NCBI RefSeq assembly: GCF_013385425.1 | Contig: NZ_JACAQA010000019.1 | Coordinates: 62,001 to 126,000 of the forward strand | DNA from: Pseudomonas gingeri | Lineage (GTDB): Bacteria > Pseudomonadota > Gammaproteobacteria > Pseudomonadales > Pseudomonadaceae | Direction of reading: 5' to 3' | Length of the DNA: 64,000 nucleotides | In this document: positions 29,386-37,591 of the stretch, one piece after another | Layout: the number at the start of each line of letters is the position of its first letter | Position numbering within the stretch: position 1 is the first letter of the stretch | Translations under genes and position numbers: made by a program | The notes under the pieces: generated by a model | Told to the model about the DNA's origin: nothing | Seen by the model: the letters and a program-made list of their open reading frames with translations, nothing else | Databases searched by the model: none

Positions 29386-30345
29386 TCAGTGCGCGAAAGC
29401 CTGCTGCAACGCTACCCCCGCGCCAATCAGCCCGGAATACGGGGCCGTCACCAGCCACACCGGGATCCCCTTGAAGTAATCGCTCATGCAGCCTTTGTCA
29501 GCAAAGCTCCGAGCAAAACCGCTGTTGATGAAAAAGTCGGCAAACCGTGGGATCACCCCACCGACGATATACACCCCACCGCGCGCGCCCGTGGTCAGCA
29601 CGTTGTTGCCGGCCACCCGACCCAGCCAGCAGCTGAACTGCTCCAGCACTTCCCGGGCAATCGGATCGCCGGCCAGGCCGGCAGCGGTAATCGACTCCGG
29701 AGTTTCCAGCACCGGCACATGCCCGTCCACCGCGCAGATCGCCCGGTACACCCGCGGCAAACCGCCACCACTCAAGGCAGTCTCGGCGCTGACATGGCCG
29801 ATTTCACTGTGGATATGCTGCCAGAGCTGGGTTTCACGCACGCTGCTCAGGGGCAGGTCGACATGCCCGCCCTCCCCCGGCAAGGCCATGAAGTGCTGCT
29901 CGCCCAAGTGCAGCAGGGTGCCGACACCGAGCCCGGTGCCAGGACCGATCACCACCGCCGGACGCAATGGTTCCGGCGTGCCTTCGCAGACCACGCGGTA
30001 GTCACCCGGCTCCAGGCGGGTCATGCCCAGGGCCATGGCCGAAAAGTCGTTGACCAGCAACAGCTCGTCGACCTGCAAGGTTTCGCAGAACGCCCGGCGG
30101 CTCAGCCGCCAGTGGTTATTGGTGAAACGAAACTCGTCGCCACCCACCGGGCCGGCCACCGACAGGCACACGGCGCCGACCGATCCCAGCGCCAGGCCCA
30201 GGCCGTCGAGGTAGACCTTGATGGCCTCCTCGGGGCTGCTGTGATCGACGGTCGCCAGGACCTTCACTTCATCCAGGGCATTGTCCTTCCACAACGCGAA
30301 CCGCGCATTGGTCCCGCCAATGTCGCCTACCAACGCCAACTTCAT
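29386..30345 (-). CDS. glk: Glucokinase
   Basis: A 319-residue bacterial glucokinase that phosphorylates imported glucose with ATP. The N-terminal phosphate loop LVGDIGGTNARFALW is at residues 4-18, with LSVAGPV near 61, NDFSAMALG near 98 and GPGTGLGVG near 133. Its start overlaps the edd stop by 4 nt (ATGA), so edd and glk are one operon. Confidence 0.94.
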   Translation of the reverse strand: MKLALVGDIGGTNARFALWKDNALDEVKVLATVDHSSPEEAIKVYLDGLGLALGSVGAVCLSVAGPVGGDEFRFTNNHWRLSRRAFCETLQVDELLLVNDFSAMALGMTRLEPGDYRVVCEGTPEPLRPAVVIGPGTGLGVGTLLHLGEQHFMALPGEGGHVDLPLSSVRETQLWQHIHSEIGHVSAETALSGGGLPRVYRAICAVDGHVPVLETPESITAAGLAGDPIAREVLEQFSCWLGRVAGNNVLTTGARGGVYIVGGVIPRFADFFINSGFARSFADKGCMSDYFKGIPVWLVTAPYSGLIGAGVALQQAFAH

Positions 30346-32168
30346 TCAAGGTGCTCCAGGGCCGAAGTGAACGCGCTGGCGCCCTGCTCCGCCGAGCTGA
30401 AGGCCATGCGCATGAAGCCGAAGAGTTCGCGGCCACAGCCGATATTATTACCCAACGAGCCGATCGCAGGCGCGCGCGCGGCGAATTCGGTGTCATCCAC
30501 CAGCACCCGCAAGGTGCCCTTGACCCCGTCCACGCGGATCACGTCGCCATCGCGGACCCGCGCCAGCGCCCCACCCACATGGGCTTCGGGGCAGACATGG
30601 ATGGCCGCCGGAATCTTGCCCGAGGCCCCGGACATCCGCCCGTCAGTGACCAGCGCGACCTTGAAGCCACGGTCCTGCAACACGCCGAGGAACGGCGTCA
30701 TCTTGTGCAGTTCCGGCATGCCATTGGAACGCGGCCCCTGGAAGCGCATCACCGCGACAAAGTCCTTCTCCAGCAAGCCGGCCTTGAACGCGTCGGCCAG
30801 GTCCTGCTGGTCCTCGAACACCACCGCCGGTGCTTCGACGATCTGGTGTTCCAGGGCCACGGCGGAGACTTTCATCACACCACGTCCGAGGTTGCCTTCC
30901 ATCACCCGCAGGCCACCTTCAGGAGAGAAGGCACGAGCCACGGGGCGCAGGATGGTTTCATCGAGGCTTTCGATCGGGCCGTCGCGCCATACCAGTTCAC
31001 CGTCCTGCAGGAACGGCTCCTGGGTGTAGCGGCTCAGGCCGTGGCCGGCGACGGTATTCACGTCTTCGTGCAACAGGCCGGCTTCCAGCAGTTCGCGAAT
31101 CAGGAAGGCCATGCCGCCCGCCGCCTGGAAGTGGTTGATATCGGCCTTGCCGTTCGGATAGACGTGGGACAGGGTCGGCACCACTTCGGAGAGGTCGGCC
31201 ATGTCCTGCCAGGTCAGCTGGATACCGGCCGCCTGGGCAATCGCCGGCATGTGCAGGGTGTGGTTGGTGGAACCGCCGGTGGCGTGCAGGGCGACGATGG
31301 AGTTGACCAGCGAACGCTCGTCTACAATCTCACCCAGGGGCATGAAGCTGCCGCTCTGTTTGGTCAGGCGGGTGATCTGGTGCGCCGCTTCGCGGGTCAG
31401 GGCATCACGCAGCGGGGTATTCGGGTTGACGAAGGACGAGCCCGGCAGGTGCAGGCCCATGACTTCCATCAGCAACTGGTTGGTGTTGGCGGTGCCGTAG
31501 AAGGTGCAGGTGCCGGGGCTGTGGTAGGACTTCATCTCCGACTCCAGCAGCTCCTCGCGGCTGGCCTTGCCTTCGGCATAACGCTGGCGCACATCGGCTT
31601 TTTCCTTGTTGGAAATCCCCGAGACCATCGGCCCGCCGGGCACGAAGATGGTCGGCAGATGACCGAAGCGCAGGGCGCCCATCAACAGGCCGGGCACGAT
31701 CTTGTCGCAGATGCCGAGCATCATCGCCGCGTCGAACATGTTGTGGGACAGGGCCACGGCGGTGGACAACGCGATCACTTCGCGGCTGGCAATGCCCAGC
31801 TCCATGCCCGGCTCGCCCTGGGTCACGCCATCGCACATGGCTGGCACGCCACCGGCGAACTGGCCGACCGAACCGATCTCGCGCAGGGCCTGCTTGATCT
31901 GTTGCGGATAGGTTTCGTAGGGCTGGTGGGCGGAGAGCATGTCGTTATAGGAAGAAACGATCGCCACGTTGGCGGCGTTCATCAGGCGCAGGTTCTGCTT
32001 GTCGTCGGTGCCACACCCGGCCACGCCGTGGGCAAAGTTCGCGCATTGCAGCTTGCCGCGCATCGGGCCGTCACTGGCGGCACCGCGAATCAGTGCCAGA
32101 TACGCCTGGCGAGTGGCTTGGCTACGGGCGACAAGCCGTTCGGTGACCTCAAGAACGCGGGGATGCAT
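30342..32168 (-). CDS. edd: Phosphogluconate dehydratase
   Basis: A 608-residue IlvD/Edd-family Fe-S dehydratase that turns 6-phosphogluconate into KDPG. Typical stretches: SYNDMLSAHQPYETYPQQIK near residue 73, PAMCDGVTQGEPGMELG near 110 and the C-terminal DGRMSGASGKIPAAIHVCPEA near 515. It is divergent from gap; two HexR-type operators lie between them. glk follows with a 4-nt overlap. Confidence 0.95.
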   Translation of the reverse strand: MHPRVLEVTERLVARSQATRQAYLALIRGAASDGPMRGKLQCANFAHGVAGCGTDDKQNLRLMNAANVAIVSSYNDMLSAHQPYETYPQQIKQALREIGSVGQFAGGVPAMCDGVTQGEPGMELGIASREVIALSTAVALSHNMFDAAMMLGICDKIVPGLLMGALRFGHLPTIFVPGGPMVSGISNKEKADVRQRYAEGKASREELLESEMKSYHSPGTCTFYGTANTNQLLMEVMGLHLPGSSFVNPNTPLRDALTREAAHQITRLTKQSGSFMPLGEIVDERSLVNSIVALHATGGSTNHTLHMPAIAQAAGIQLTWQDMADLSEVVPTLSHVYPNGKADINHFQAAGGMAFLIRELLEAGLLHEDVNTVAGHGLSRYTQEPFLQDGELVWRDGPIESLDETILRPVARAFSPEGGLRVMEGNLGRGVMKVSAVALEHQIVEAPAVVFEDQQDLADAFKAGLLEKDFVAVMRFQGPRSNGMPELHKMTPFLGVLQDRGFKVALVTDGRMSGASGKIPAAIHVCPEAHVGGALARVRDGDVIRVDGVKGTLRVLVDDTEFAARAPAIGSLGNNIGCGRELFGFMRMAFSSAEQGASAFTSALEHLE

Positions 32169-32277
32169 GTGTAGAACTCCAGGCTAACGGATGTGGCGAC
32201 CTGTGGTTCCAAGCTGATCGAAAGCCTCGTACGACGGGGCTTTTCAATCATCTGGACCTGTTGATTCAGGTCACTCG

Positions 32278-32292
32278 TTGTAGATAAAACAA
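32278..32292. promoter_or_regulatory. Candidate HexR operator on the edd side
   Basis: TTGT-AGATAAA-ACAA fits the reported HexR pattern TTGT-N7/8-ACAA exactly. It lies 110 nt before the edd start. Confidence 0.65.
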
Positions 32293-32339
32293 AATATTGC
32301 CACTAAAAAGGCTTGTTTTCTATTTTTATGCGAATAATC

Positions 32340-32354
32340 TTGTAATTCCAACAA
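32340..32354. promoter_or_regulatory. Candidate HexR operator on the gap side
   Basis: TTGT-AATTCCA-ACAA also fits TTGT-N7-ACAA exactly and lies 27 nt before the gap start. Confidence 0.65.
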
Positions 32355-32380
32355 CAAAACTATGACAGGCGCTTCCCTAA

Positions 32381-33382
32381 ATGACTCTACGAATCGCAAT
32401 CAACGGTTTTGGCCGCATCGGCCGCAACGTCCTGCGTGCACTCTATACCCAAGGTTACCGCCAGGACCTGCAGGTCGTCGCCATCAACGACCTGGGTGAC
32501 AGCGCCATCAATGCTCACCTGCTCAAGTACGACACGGTTCACGGCACCTTCGATGCCAGCGTAGAACATGACAACGAAAGCCTGACCGTCAACGGTGACC
32601 GTATCTCGGTCAGCGCGATCCGCAATCCGGCCGAACTGCCCTGGGCCGCCGAGAAGATCGACGTGGTGTTTGAATGCACCGGTCTGTTCACCGACCGTGC
32701 CAAGGCCGCCGCGCACCTGACCGCCGGCGCCCGCAAAGTGATTATTTCCGCACCGGCCAAAGGCGCCGATGCCACCGTGGTGTACGGGGTCAACCATGAC
32801 ATCCTGCGCCAATCGCACCAGATCATTTCCAACGCATCGTGCACCACCAACTGCCTGGCCCCGGTGGCCCAGGTGCTGCACCGCGAGCTGGGTATCGAAA
32901 GTGGCCTGATGACCACCATCCATGCCTACACCAACGACCAGAACCTGACCGACGTCTACCACACCGACCCGTACCGCGCGCGTTCGGCGACCCAGAACAT
33001 GATCCCGAGCAAGACCGGCGCCGCCGAAGCGGTAGGCCTGGTGCTGCCGGAACTGGCGGGCAAGCTGACCGGCATGGCCGTGCGCGTGCCGGTGATCAAT
33101 GTGTCCCTGGTGGACCTGACCGTGCAGCTCAAGCGCGAGGCCACGGCGGAAGAAGTCAACGCCCTGCTCAAGGAAGCCAGCCAGCACTCGAAGATCCTGG
33201 GTTACAACACCCTGCCGCTGGTTTCCAGCGACTTCAACCACAACCCGCTGTCGTCGATCTTCGACGCCAACCACACCAAGGCCAGCGGCAAGCTGCTCAA
33301 GGTCCTGGCCTGGTACGACAACGAGTGGGGTTTCTCCAACCGCATGCTGGATAACTGCCTGGCGCTGTGCAACGCCGAATAA
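32381..33382 (+). CDS. gap: Glyceraldehyde-3-phosphate dehydrogenase, type I
   Basis: A 333-residue NAD-dependent enzyme. The nucleotide-binding INGFGRIGRNVLRALY is at residues 5-20 and the catalytic Cys in SNASCTTNCLAP near 155. It oxidises the triose phosphate made by Eda. In Pseudomonas the copy next to edd is glucose-induced and HexR-controlled. Divergent from edd. Confidence 0.95.
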   Translation: MTLRIAINGFGRIGRNVLRALYTQGYRQDLQVVAINDLGDSAINAHLLKYDTVHGTFDASVEHDNESLTVNGDRISVSAIRNPAELPWAAEKIDVVFECTGLFTDRAKAAAHLTAGARKVIISAPAKGADATVVYGVNHDILRQSHQIISNASCTTNCLAPVAQVLHRELGIESGLMTTIHAYTNDQNLTDVYHTDPYRARSATQNMIPSKTGAAEAVGLVLPELAGKLTGMAVRVPVINVSLVDLTVQLKREATAEEVNALLKEASQHSKILGYNTLPLVSSDFNHNPLSSIFDANHTKASGKLLKVLAWYDNEWGFSNRMLDNCLALCNAE

Positions 33383-33417
33383 ATGCGGAACGAGGAACAG
33401 GTGTGGAGCAGGAACCG

Positions 33418-33882
33418 ATGATAGGGATCAGCTTTACCCAGGCCACCATGGCGGCGCGCAAGCGCATCGCCCTGGTGGCCCACGACCATTGCAAGGTGTT
33501 TTTGCTGGACTGGGCCGAGCGCCAGAAAGATCGTCTGGCCCAGCATGAGTTGGTGGCTACTGGCACCACGGGGTTGTTGCTGAACAAGCGCCTGGGGTTG
33601 GCGGTGGAAAGCATGATCAGCGGCCCGTTGGGCGGCGACCAGCAACTGGGTGCCCGCATCGCCGAGCAGCGGGTGGATATGCTGGTGTTCTTCTGGGATC
33701 CGTTCGAGCCGCAGCCCCATGACCCGGATATCAAGGCTTTGTTGCGGGTCGCGGCGGTGTGGAACATTCCCGTGGCCTGTAATGAGTGCACCGCCGATTA
33801 CCTGCTCAGCAGCCCGATGATGGAACAGGCCCATGAGTATCGGGTGCCGGACTATGAGGCGTATCTGGCGGCACGGCGTTAA
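33418..33882 (+). CDS. mgsA: Methylglyoxal synthase
   Basis: A 154-residue lyase that turns dihydroxyacetone phosphate into methylglyoxal and phosphate, relieving sugar-phosphate build-up. Phosphate-binding GTTG near residue 47, SGPLGGDQQLGARI near 63 and the catalytic Asp in FFWDPFEPQPHDPDIKALLR near 92. AGGA precedes ATG 33418. It starts 35 nt after gap and is probably transcribed with it. Confidence 0.93.
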   Translation: MIGISFTQATMAARKRIALVAHDHCKVFLLDWAERQKDRLAQHELVATGTTGLLLNKRLGLAVESMISGPLGGDQQLGARIAEQRVDMLVFFWDPFEPQPHDPDIKALLRVAAVWNIPVACNECTADYLLSSPMMEQAHEYRVPDYEAYLAARR

Positions 33883-34200
33883 CGTCGGTCGGCCATGCTG
33901 AACACAATCTCCTGTGGGAGCTGGCTTGCCAGCGATAGCGGTGGTGAATGTGATATCGCCATTGCTATGTCAGCGCTTTTTACAGTTGACGGGGCCTTCG
34001 CTTATCCATCGGATTTGCTCCATTTAGCCACCCGGACAGGGCTCAAATGCTGTAAGCATTGATTTCGCCGGGGGGACATACGAAAGTGTTGAAAGCCCGC
34101 CTCTGGTGGGCTTTTTTCGTTTTTGCCCCCGAATACAGTTCTTGAAACTCCATTCTTGATTGCATACCCTCTTCACGAGTTTCGATAAGGAAGAATGATC
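33883..34200. other. Intergenic region with half REP and direct repeat copy 1
   Basis: This 318-bp stretch contains a single, unpaired REP unit (33911-33936, TGTGGGAGCTGGCTTGCCAGCGAT), copy 1 of a ~92-bp direct repeat (34031-34123), and the AAGGAAGA ribosome site of mntA. No coding frame seen. Confidence 0.6.
34031..34123. repeat. Direct repeat copy 1 flanking the HEPN/MNT module
   Basis: A ~93-bp sequence from CCCGGACAGGGCTCAAATGC through a small hairpin (AATGC-tgtaa-GCATT) to a terminator-like stem (AAGCCCGCC/GGTGGGCTT) and T-run. Copy 2 at 34865-34955 differs at only about ten positions plus a small gap. Confidence 0.85.
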
Positions 34201-34491
34201 ATGCGACCGTCTGTTGTACTCGACATGAATCGAGGCGCAGTACGCGAAGCGACAAGTCGCTTTCACGCGGCGAACCCGCGCGTCTTTGGCTCAGTGCTGC
34301 ACGGTACTGACGGGGACGGTAGCGATCTCGATCTACTGGTCGACGCGCTGCCCGGCACGACGATGTTCGATCTGGGCGGCCTGCAGGATGAACTGGAGTC
34401 GTTACTGGGTATCCACGTCGATCTGTTGACACCTCCCGATCTACCGCCAAAGTTCCGTGCCAAGGTTCTCGCGGAAGCGCAGCCCGTATGA
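34201..34491 (+). CDS. mntA: MNT-domain nucleotidyltransferase antitoxin (MntA-like)
   Basis: A 96-residue minimal nucleotidyltransferase with the motif FGSVLHGTDGDGSDLDLLVD near residues 29-48, carrying the GS...SDxDLLVD active site. In HEPN/MNT modules this protein adenylylates and silences the HEPN toxin. ATG 34201 follows AAGGA by 9 nt. It overlaps the downstream hepT by 4 nt. Confidence 0.88.
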   Translation: MRPSVVLDMNRGAVREATSRFHAANPRVFGSVLHGTDGDGSDLDLLVDALPGTTMFDLGGLQDELESLLGIHVDLLTPPDLPPKFRAKVLAEAQPV

Positions 34492-34856
34492 GCGAGAATC
34501 GCCTGCCCGATTACCTCGACCACATGCAGCAGGCTGCGGTCGATGCGTGCAGCTTCGTGGAAGGGCTGGCCAAGGATGACTTCCTGGAGGACAAGCGTAC
34601 CCAGCAGGCTGTCATCATGAGCCTAATCATCATCGGTGAAGCGGCAACGAAAGTGATGGACGGCTACTCAGAGTTTACCCAGGCTCACATGCAAGTACCG
34701 TGGCGCAGCATGCGCGGTATGCGCAACCGCATTGCCCACGGCTACTTCGACATCAACCTCGATGTAGTGTGGGACACCGTGCAATCTGCATTGCCGGAGT
34801 TACTGAGACAACTGGCCGCCGTGCGCCAGGATGCCGAAAGCGATGAGATAGAATAA
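34488..34856 (+). CDS. hepT: HEPN-domain toxin (HepT-like RNase)
   Basis: A 122-residue all-helical protein with the catalytic HEPN motif R-x4-H in MRGMRNRIAHGYF near residues 79-87. HepT toxins are ribonucleases restrained by MNT partners. The 4-nt ATGA overlap with mntA gives coupled synthesis. The pair sits between two near-identical direct repeats, which suggests insertion or duplication as a unit. Confidence 0.88.
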   Translation: MSENRLPDYLDHMQQAAVDACSFVEGLAKDDFLEDKRTQQAVIMSLIIIGEAATKVMDGYSEFTQAHMQVPWRSMRGMRNRIAHGYFDINLDVVWDTVQSALPELLRQLAAVRQDAESDEIE

Positions 34857-34864
34857 TGCCCCCC

Positions 34865-34955
34865 CCCGGACAAGGCTCAAATGCTGTAAGCATTGATTTC
34901 GCAGGGAACAGACGAAAGTATTGAAAGCCCGCCTTTGGCGGGCTTTTTTCGTTTT
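34865..34955. repeat. Direct repeat copy 2 flanking the HEPN/MNT module
   Basis: Begins 9 nt after the hepT stop and repeats copy 1 (starts 834 nt apart) including the AATGC-tgtaa-GCATT hairpin and the stem AAGCCCGCC/GGCGGGCTT with T-run. It can act as the hepT terminator. Confidence 0.85.
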
Positions 34956-34967
34956 CACTTGTCGGTT

Positions 34968-35396
34968 TCAGTCGAATGACGGTGACACAGAATCAGGTGC
35001 TCGCGAACCTTCCAGCAACGCGTCCACCACCGCACGCGCCACTTCCACCGAATGCAGCATGCCCCAGAACAACGCCCGCTCGACAGGGTTGATATGCAGG
35101 CTGATTTCGTCGCCATTGAGCTCCGCCGTTTCGAGCAGATTCGAAACATAGATCAGCGCATCCTGGGCATTGACGCCCGGTTGGATGGCAAACAGCGTCG
35201 GCTTGTACGGGGCTTCGGGGATGACGGGTTTGGAGCAGGTGAACTCGAGGGTATCGAGCAACCGGGGCGTATTTGCCGGTGCCGGCTCAGACTCATTTGA
35301 AGGTTCATCAGAGACTTTACGCAGGTACATATCTCTGTCCGCCATGCTGGAAGCGTTGCGAATGCTCGGTGGATCGGGAGTGATTTTCTTGGTCAT
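34968..35396 (-). CDS. DUF6124/DUF3077-like small protein
   Basis: A 142-residue soluble protein. After a variable, polar N-terminus the conserved part LFAIQPGVNAQDALIYVSNLLETAELNGDEIS... and a helix LFWGMLHSVEVARAVVDALLEGS match, from memory, a Pseudomonas family of unknown function usually annotated DUF3077 or DUF6124. AAAGGAG precedes ATG 35396. A long, highly structured leader lies upstream. Confidence 0.7.
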   Translation of the reverse strand: MTKKITPDPPSIRNASSMADRDMYLRKVSDEPSNESEPAPANTPRLLDTLEFTCSKPVIPEAPYKPTLFAIQPGVNAQDALIYVSNLLETAELNGDEISLHINPVERALFWGMLHSVEVARAVVDALLEGSRAPDSVSPSFD

Positions 35397-35467
35397 GGTG
35401 AAACTCCTTTGCTAGGTAAGGAGCTCGTCATCCACGCTGCAAAACGAAAGGTGGCGAGCCGTACACA

Positions 35468-35590
35468 GGTTTGCAGACCGGAGCAAAGGAACCGGCAGGC
35501 CGAAGCCTCCTGCGCACAGCTCGCCATGAAGCGAGCATAAAAACCGCTTTCGCGGCGCTGTGCGCCTTTGCTATTCCGGGCTGCAAAACC
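35468..35590 (-). ncRNA. Structured leader RNA upstream of the DUF6124-like gene (candidate)
   Basis: On the minus strand an outer stem joins 35565-35587 with 35470-35489 (TTTGCAG..AGCAAAGG with CCTTTGCT..CTGCAAA), an inner stem joins 35557-35564 with 35512-35520 (GCGCACAGC/GCTGTGCGC), and three hairpins lie inside: CCGC-GAAA-GCGG (35544-35555), GCTCGC/GCGAGC (35519-35536) and one capped GGCTTCGGCC (35494-35512). GAAA and UUCG loops are stable RNA tetraloops only in this orientation, pointing to a minus-strand RNA, 74 nt ahead of the gene. Homologues elsewhere are recalled, not checked. Confidence 0.5.
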
Positions 35591-35629
35591 CGTATCGCTG
35601 AATTGGCAGCGACAGCCAGACTCTAGCGT

Positions 35630-35842
35630 TCACCTTTTGCGCACACAATATTCTCCCACGCCTGAAACACGTAGGAAACACGAGATCTTTTTGCGGGCTA
35701 TTTCTTCTGTTTCGAGAAAGGTTTGAGGACTGGTAGTCGCAGCGCTTCGCTTAGCACCTTCCGGTGTCACCACAAGAAAGGGGTCGGGAGCCAACCACTC
35801 TTGCCGGTTGCCGCTACCACAAGGCCGGCGAGCCTTGCACAT
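35630..35842 (-). CDS. Uncharacterised 70-residue ORF before the structured leader
   Basis: An open frame (MCKARRPCGSGNRQEW ... SGVGEYCVRKR) fills most of the gap between the TssL gene and the structured leader. No domain is recognised and there is no clear ribosome site before ATG 35842. The frame continues in from within tssL, so it could be chance; composition (Glu/Lys/Arg-rich, ordinary) looks protein-like. Kept at low confidence because it is the only candidate in 300 bp. Confidence 0.25.
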   Translation of the reverse strand: MCKARRPCGSGNRQEWLAPDPFLVVTPEGAKRSAATTSPQTFLETEEIARKKISCFLRVSGVGEYCVRKR

Positions 35843-35943
35843 CCACAGTATTGAGCCGATGTCGCCGTGATGCTCAATACCCCTGCTCTGTAAGGAGCCC
35901 TCGCGCAACATTGTCAGCGGCACATCCAAAAAGGGCAACGGCC

Positions 35944-36795
35944 CTATGGTTTCGGAATTTTGAAAATCTCCAGCACCTCTGCACGTTGCACCGCCAGGTC
36001 CCAGGCAAAGCCGGTATACATCAACGCCAGGGCAATCAGGGTGAACACCAGTACTTTCCACCTGGACACGAGATGGACAGGCGGACTGGGGTCAGGCCGG
36101 GTAGCTGGCCAATGTGGCGAAAGCTCCAGTGGGACGGGGCCGCGTGCGTGTCGGATCAAACCATGGAGTTCCTTGTGAATGGCTTTCCGCTTTTCCTCCC
36201 CTCGAGCTTGCAAGGCGTATTGCCCTTTGAAGTCCAGGCTGAGGCAGAGGTACATCAGTTCGATAAGTTCGACGTTGAGCATCGGTAGTTTTTTGGATTG
36301 CTCCACGATCCGAAAGAACTCTTCTCCTCCACAGGTCTGATCGTGGAACTGGCCTAACAGGGATCTGTCAGACCAGGCCTTTGCCCAAGGCAAGGACATG
36401 ATCGATTCGTCGATCAAGCAGCAAAGCAGGTAATGCGCCGTTCTGATATCAGCGTCCTTGATGCCCTTGCATTGGGCTTTGCGGGTAAAGGTCTGGAACT
36501 GATCGGCCAGGTCTTGAAACAGCAGATCGAGGTCATGCTGTTTATCGTCGTATTTGATCTCCATGGCAAAACTCAGCAAGCCAGAGGCCGCTCCGACCAC
36601 GGGGTTGATACCCGTCTCGAATATTTCCTGCCGCGGCCGCGGTTTCAAGCCGGGAGCGTCGGGACGGCAGGCGGCCAGCTTTTTGGAGAGGGCTGGAGGC
36701 TTGTAGTCGCTCAACCTGCCAAGGCCCGGGCTGTTGTCGTCGCCACTGATCGGAGCGCCGGGGTTGTTATCGCGCTCTGAGGTGGATGCGTTCAT
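35944..36795 (-). CDS. Orphan DotU/TssL-family type VI secretion protein
   Basis: A 283-residue protein with a polar N-terminus, a DotU helical domain (about residues 60-215; LLCCLIDESIMSLPWA and QFHDQTCGGEEFFRIVE are family-typical) and one C-terminal TM helix (~244-266) anchoring it in the inner membrane. TssL normally joins TssM/TssJ in the T6SS membrane complex, but none of those is nearby. It overlaps the candidate immunity gene by 4 nt, tying it to the effector cassette. Confidence 0.88.
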   Translation of the reverse strand: MNASTSERDNNPGAPISGDDNSPGLGRLSDYKPPALSKKLAACRPDAPGLKPRPRQEIFETGINPVVGAASGLLSFAMEIKYDDKQHDLDLLFQDLADQFQTFTRKAQCKGIKDADIRTAHYLLCCLIDESIMSLPWAKAWSDRSLLGQFHDQTCGGEEFFRIVEQSKKLPMLNVELIELMYLCLSLDFKGQYALQARGEEKRKAIHKELHGLIRHARGPVPLELSPHWPATRPDPSPPVHLVSRWKVLVFTLIALALMYTGFAWDLAVQRAEVLEIFKIPKP

Positions 36796-37583
36796 GGCGA
36801 ACCTTGCTCTTGAAGGTGCGAACGCATATCGGCAATTTCTACCTTGTCGCTCCAGTGGCCTTCCTCATATTCAATGTTGGCTGGGGCGTAGGTTTTGACA
36901 ATGGACAGGACTTTATCCAGTTGACCTTTTTGCAGATAAAGCTCAAAGCACAGGTAGTTTTCATCAGTGGGGATCGAGGGGTTATGGCGTCGCTTTATAA
37001 CAATCATATTTCTCTTTCTGTCGATGAAAATCCAGTTGGGGCGATCCCAGGTGAAGTAGCCGTAAGTGATTTTGTTCTCCCAGGTTATCAGTGATTTGGA
37101 GGCCATGATGGCCATGCCCCCTGGGCCGGCGAGCATCCAGATAAATACGGGGTCCACGGCGATGAGGCATAGCACAATGACCAAAAAGACGATGGCAAAC
37201 CCTTTAAAAAAAGTTCTGAAGTGCTTGGGATAGTGTAGATAGTACTTTTCTTCTATACCTTGTTCAGTCGCTCGGTAGTGGTAGACGGTTTTTTGGTGAA
37301 ATACAACTCTCCAGAAAAACAGCCACATGCAAAGCCAAACTACTCCAGCGTCTAAATAGGAATTCTGTTTGCCAGCCAAATCCGCCCAGCAGCAACCGTA
37401 TATTATGATGCTTAGTGGTATTAGCGTGATGGAGCCAAGTGCAAGATTTATTCTAGGTGTTATTTGTGGCATCGCCTTGACTGTCCAGGTCATGACCTCA
37501 CTGCCTTCAAGTGGAGGATACGGTGAAGCCTCAGACTTCTCTGGGATTTTATTTTGTTCGCTTTTATTGATGGTGCTTGTCAT
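36792..37583 (-). CDS. Multi-pass membrane protein, candidate immunity to VasX-like effector
   Basis: A 263-residue protein with about four hydrophobic segments (residues ~44-66, 76-95, 122-142 and 145-162, the last containing MLAGPGGMAIMA). It begins 8 nt after the effector stop, in the place where V. cholerae has the VasX immunity gene tsiV2, and it may belong to the DUF6708 group seen beside such effectors; that name is a recollection. Clearly AT-richer than surrounding genes. Immunity is inferred from position and topology. Confidence 0.65.
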   Translation of the reverse strand: MTSTINKSEQNKIPEKSEASPYPPLEGSEVMTWTVKAMPQITPRINLALGSITLIPLSIIIYGCCWADLAGKQNSYLDAGVVWLCMWLFFWRVVFHQKTVYHYRATEQGIEEKYYLHYPKHFRTFFKGFAIVFLVIVLCLIAVDPVFIWMLAGPGGMAIMASKSLITWENKITYGYFTWDRPNWIFIDRKRNMIVIKRRHNPSIPTDENYLCFELYLQKGQLDKVLSIVKTYAPANIEYEEGHWSDKVEIADMRSHLQEQGSP

Positions 37584-37591
37584 AGGGTTTC

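Noticed and set aside
33911..33936. Single REP unit after mgsA as part of the HEPN/MNT element
   Set aside because: It lies outside the direct repeats and matches the dispersed REP subfamily, so it is unrelated.
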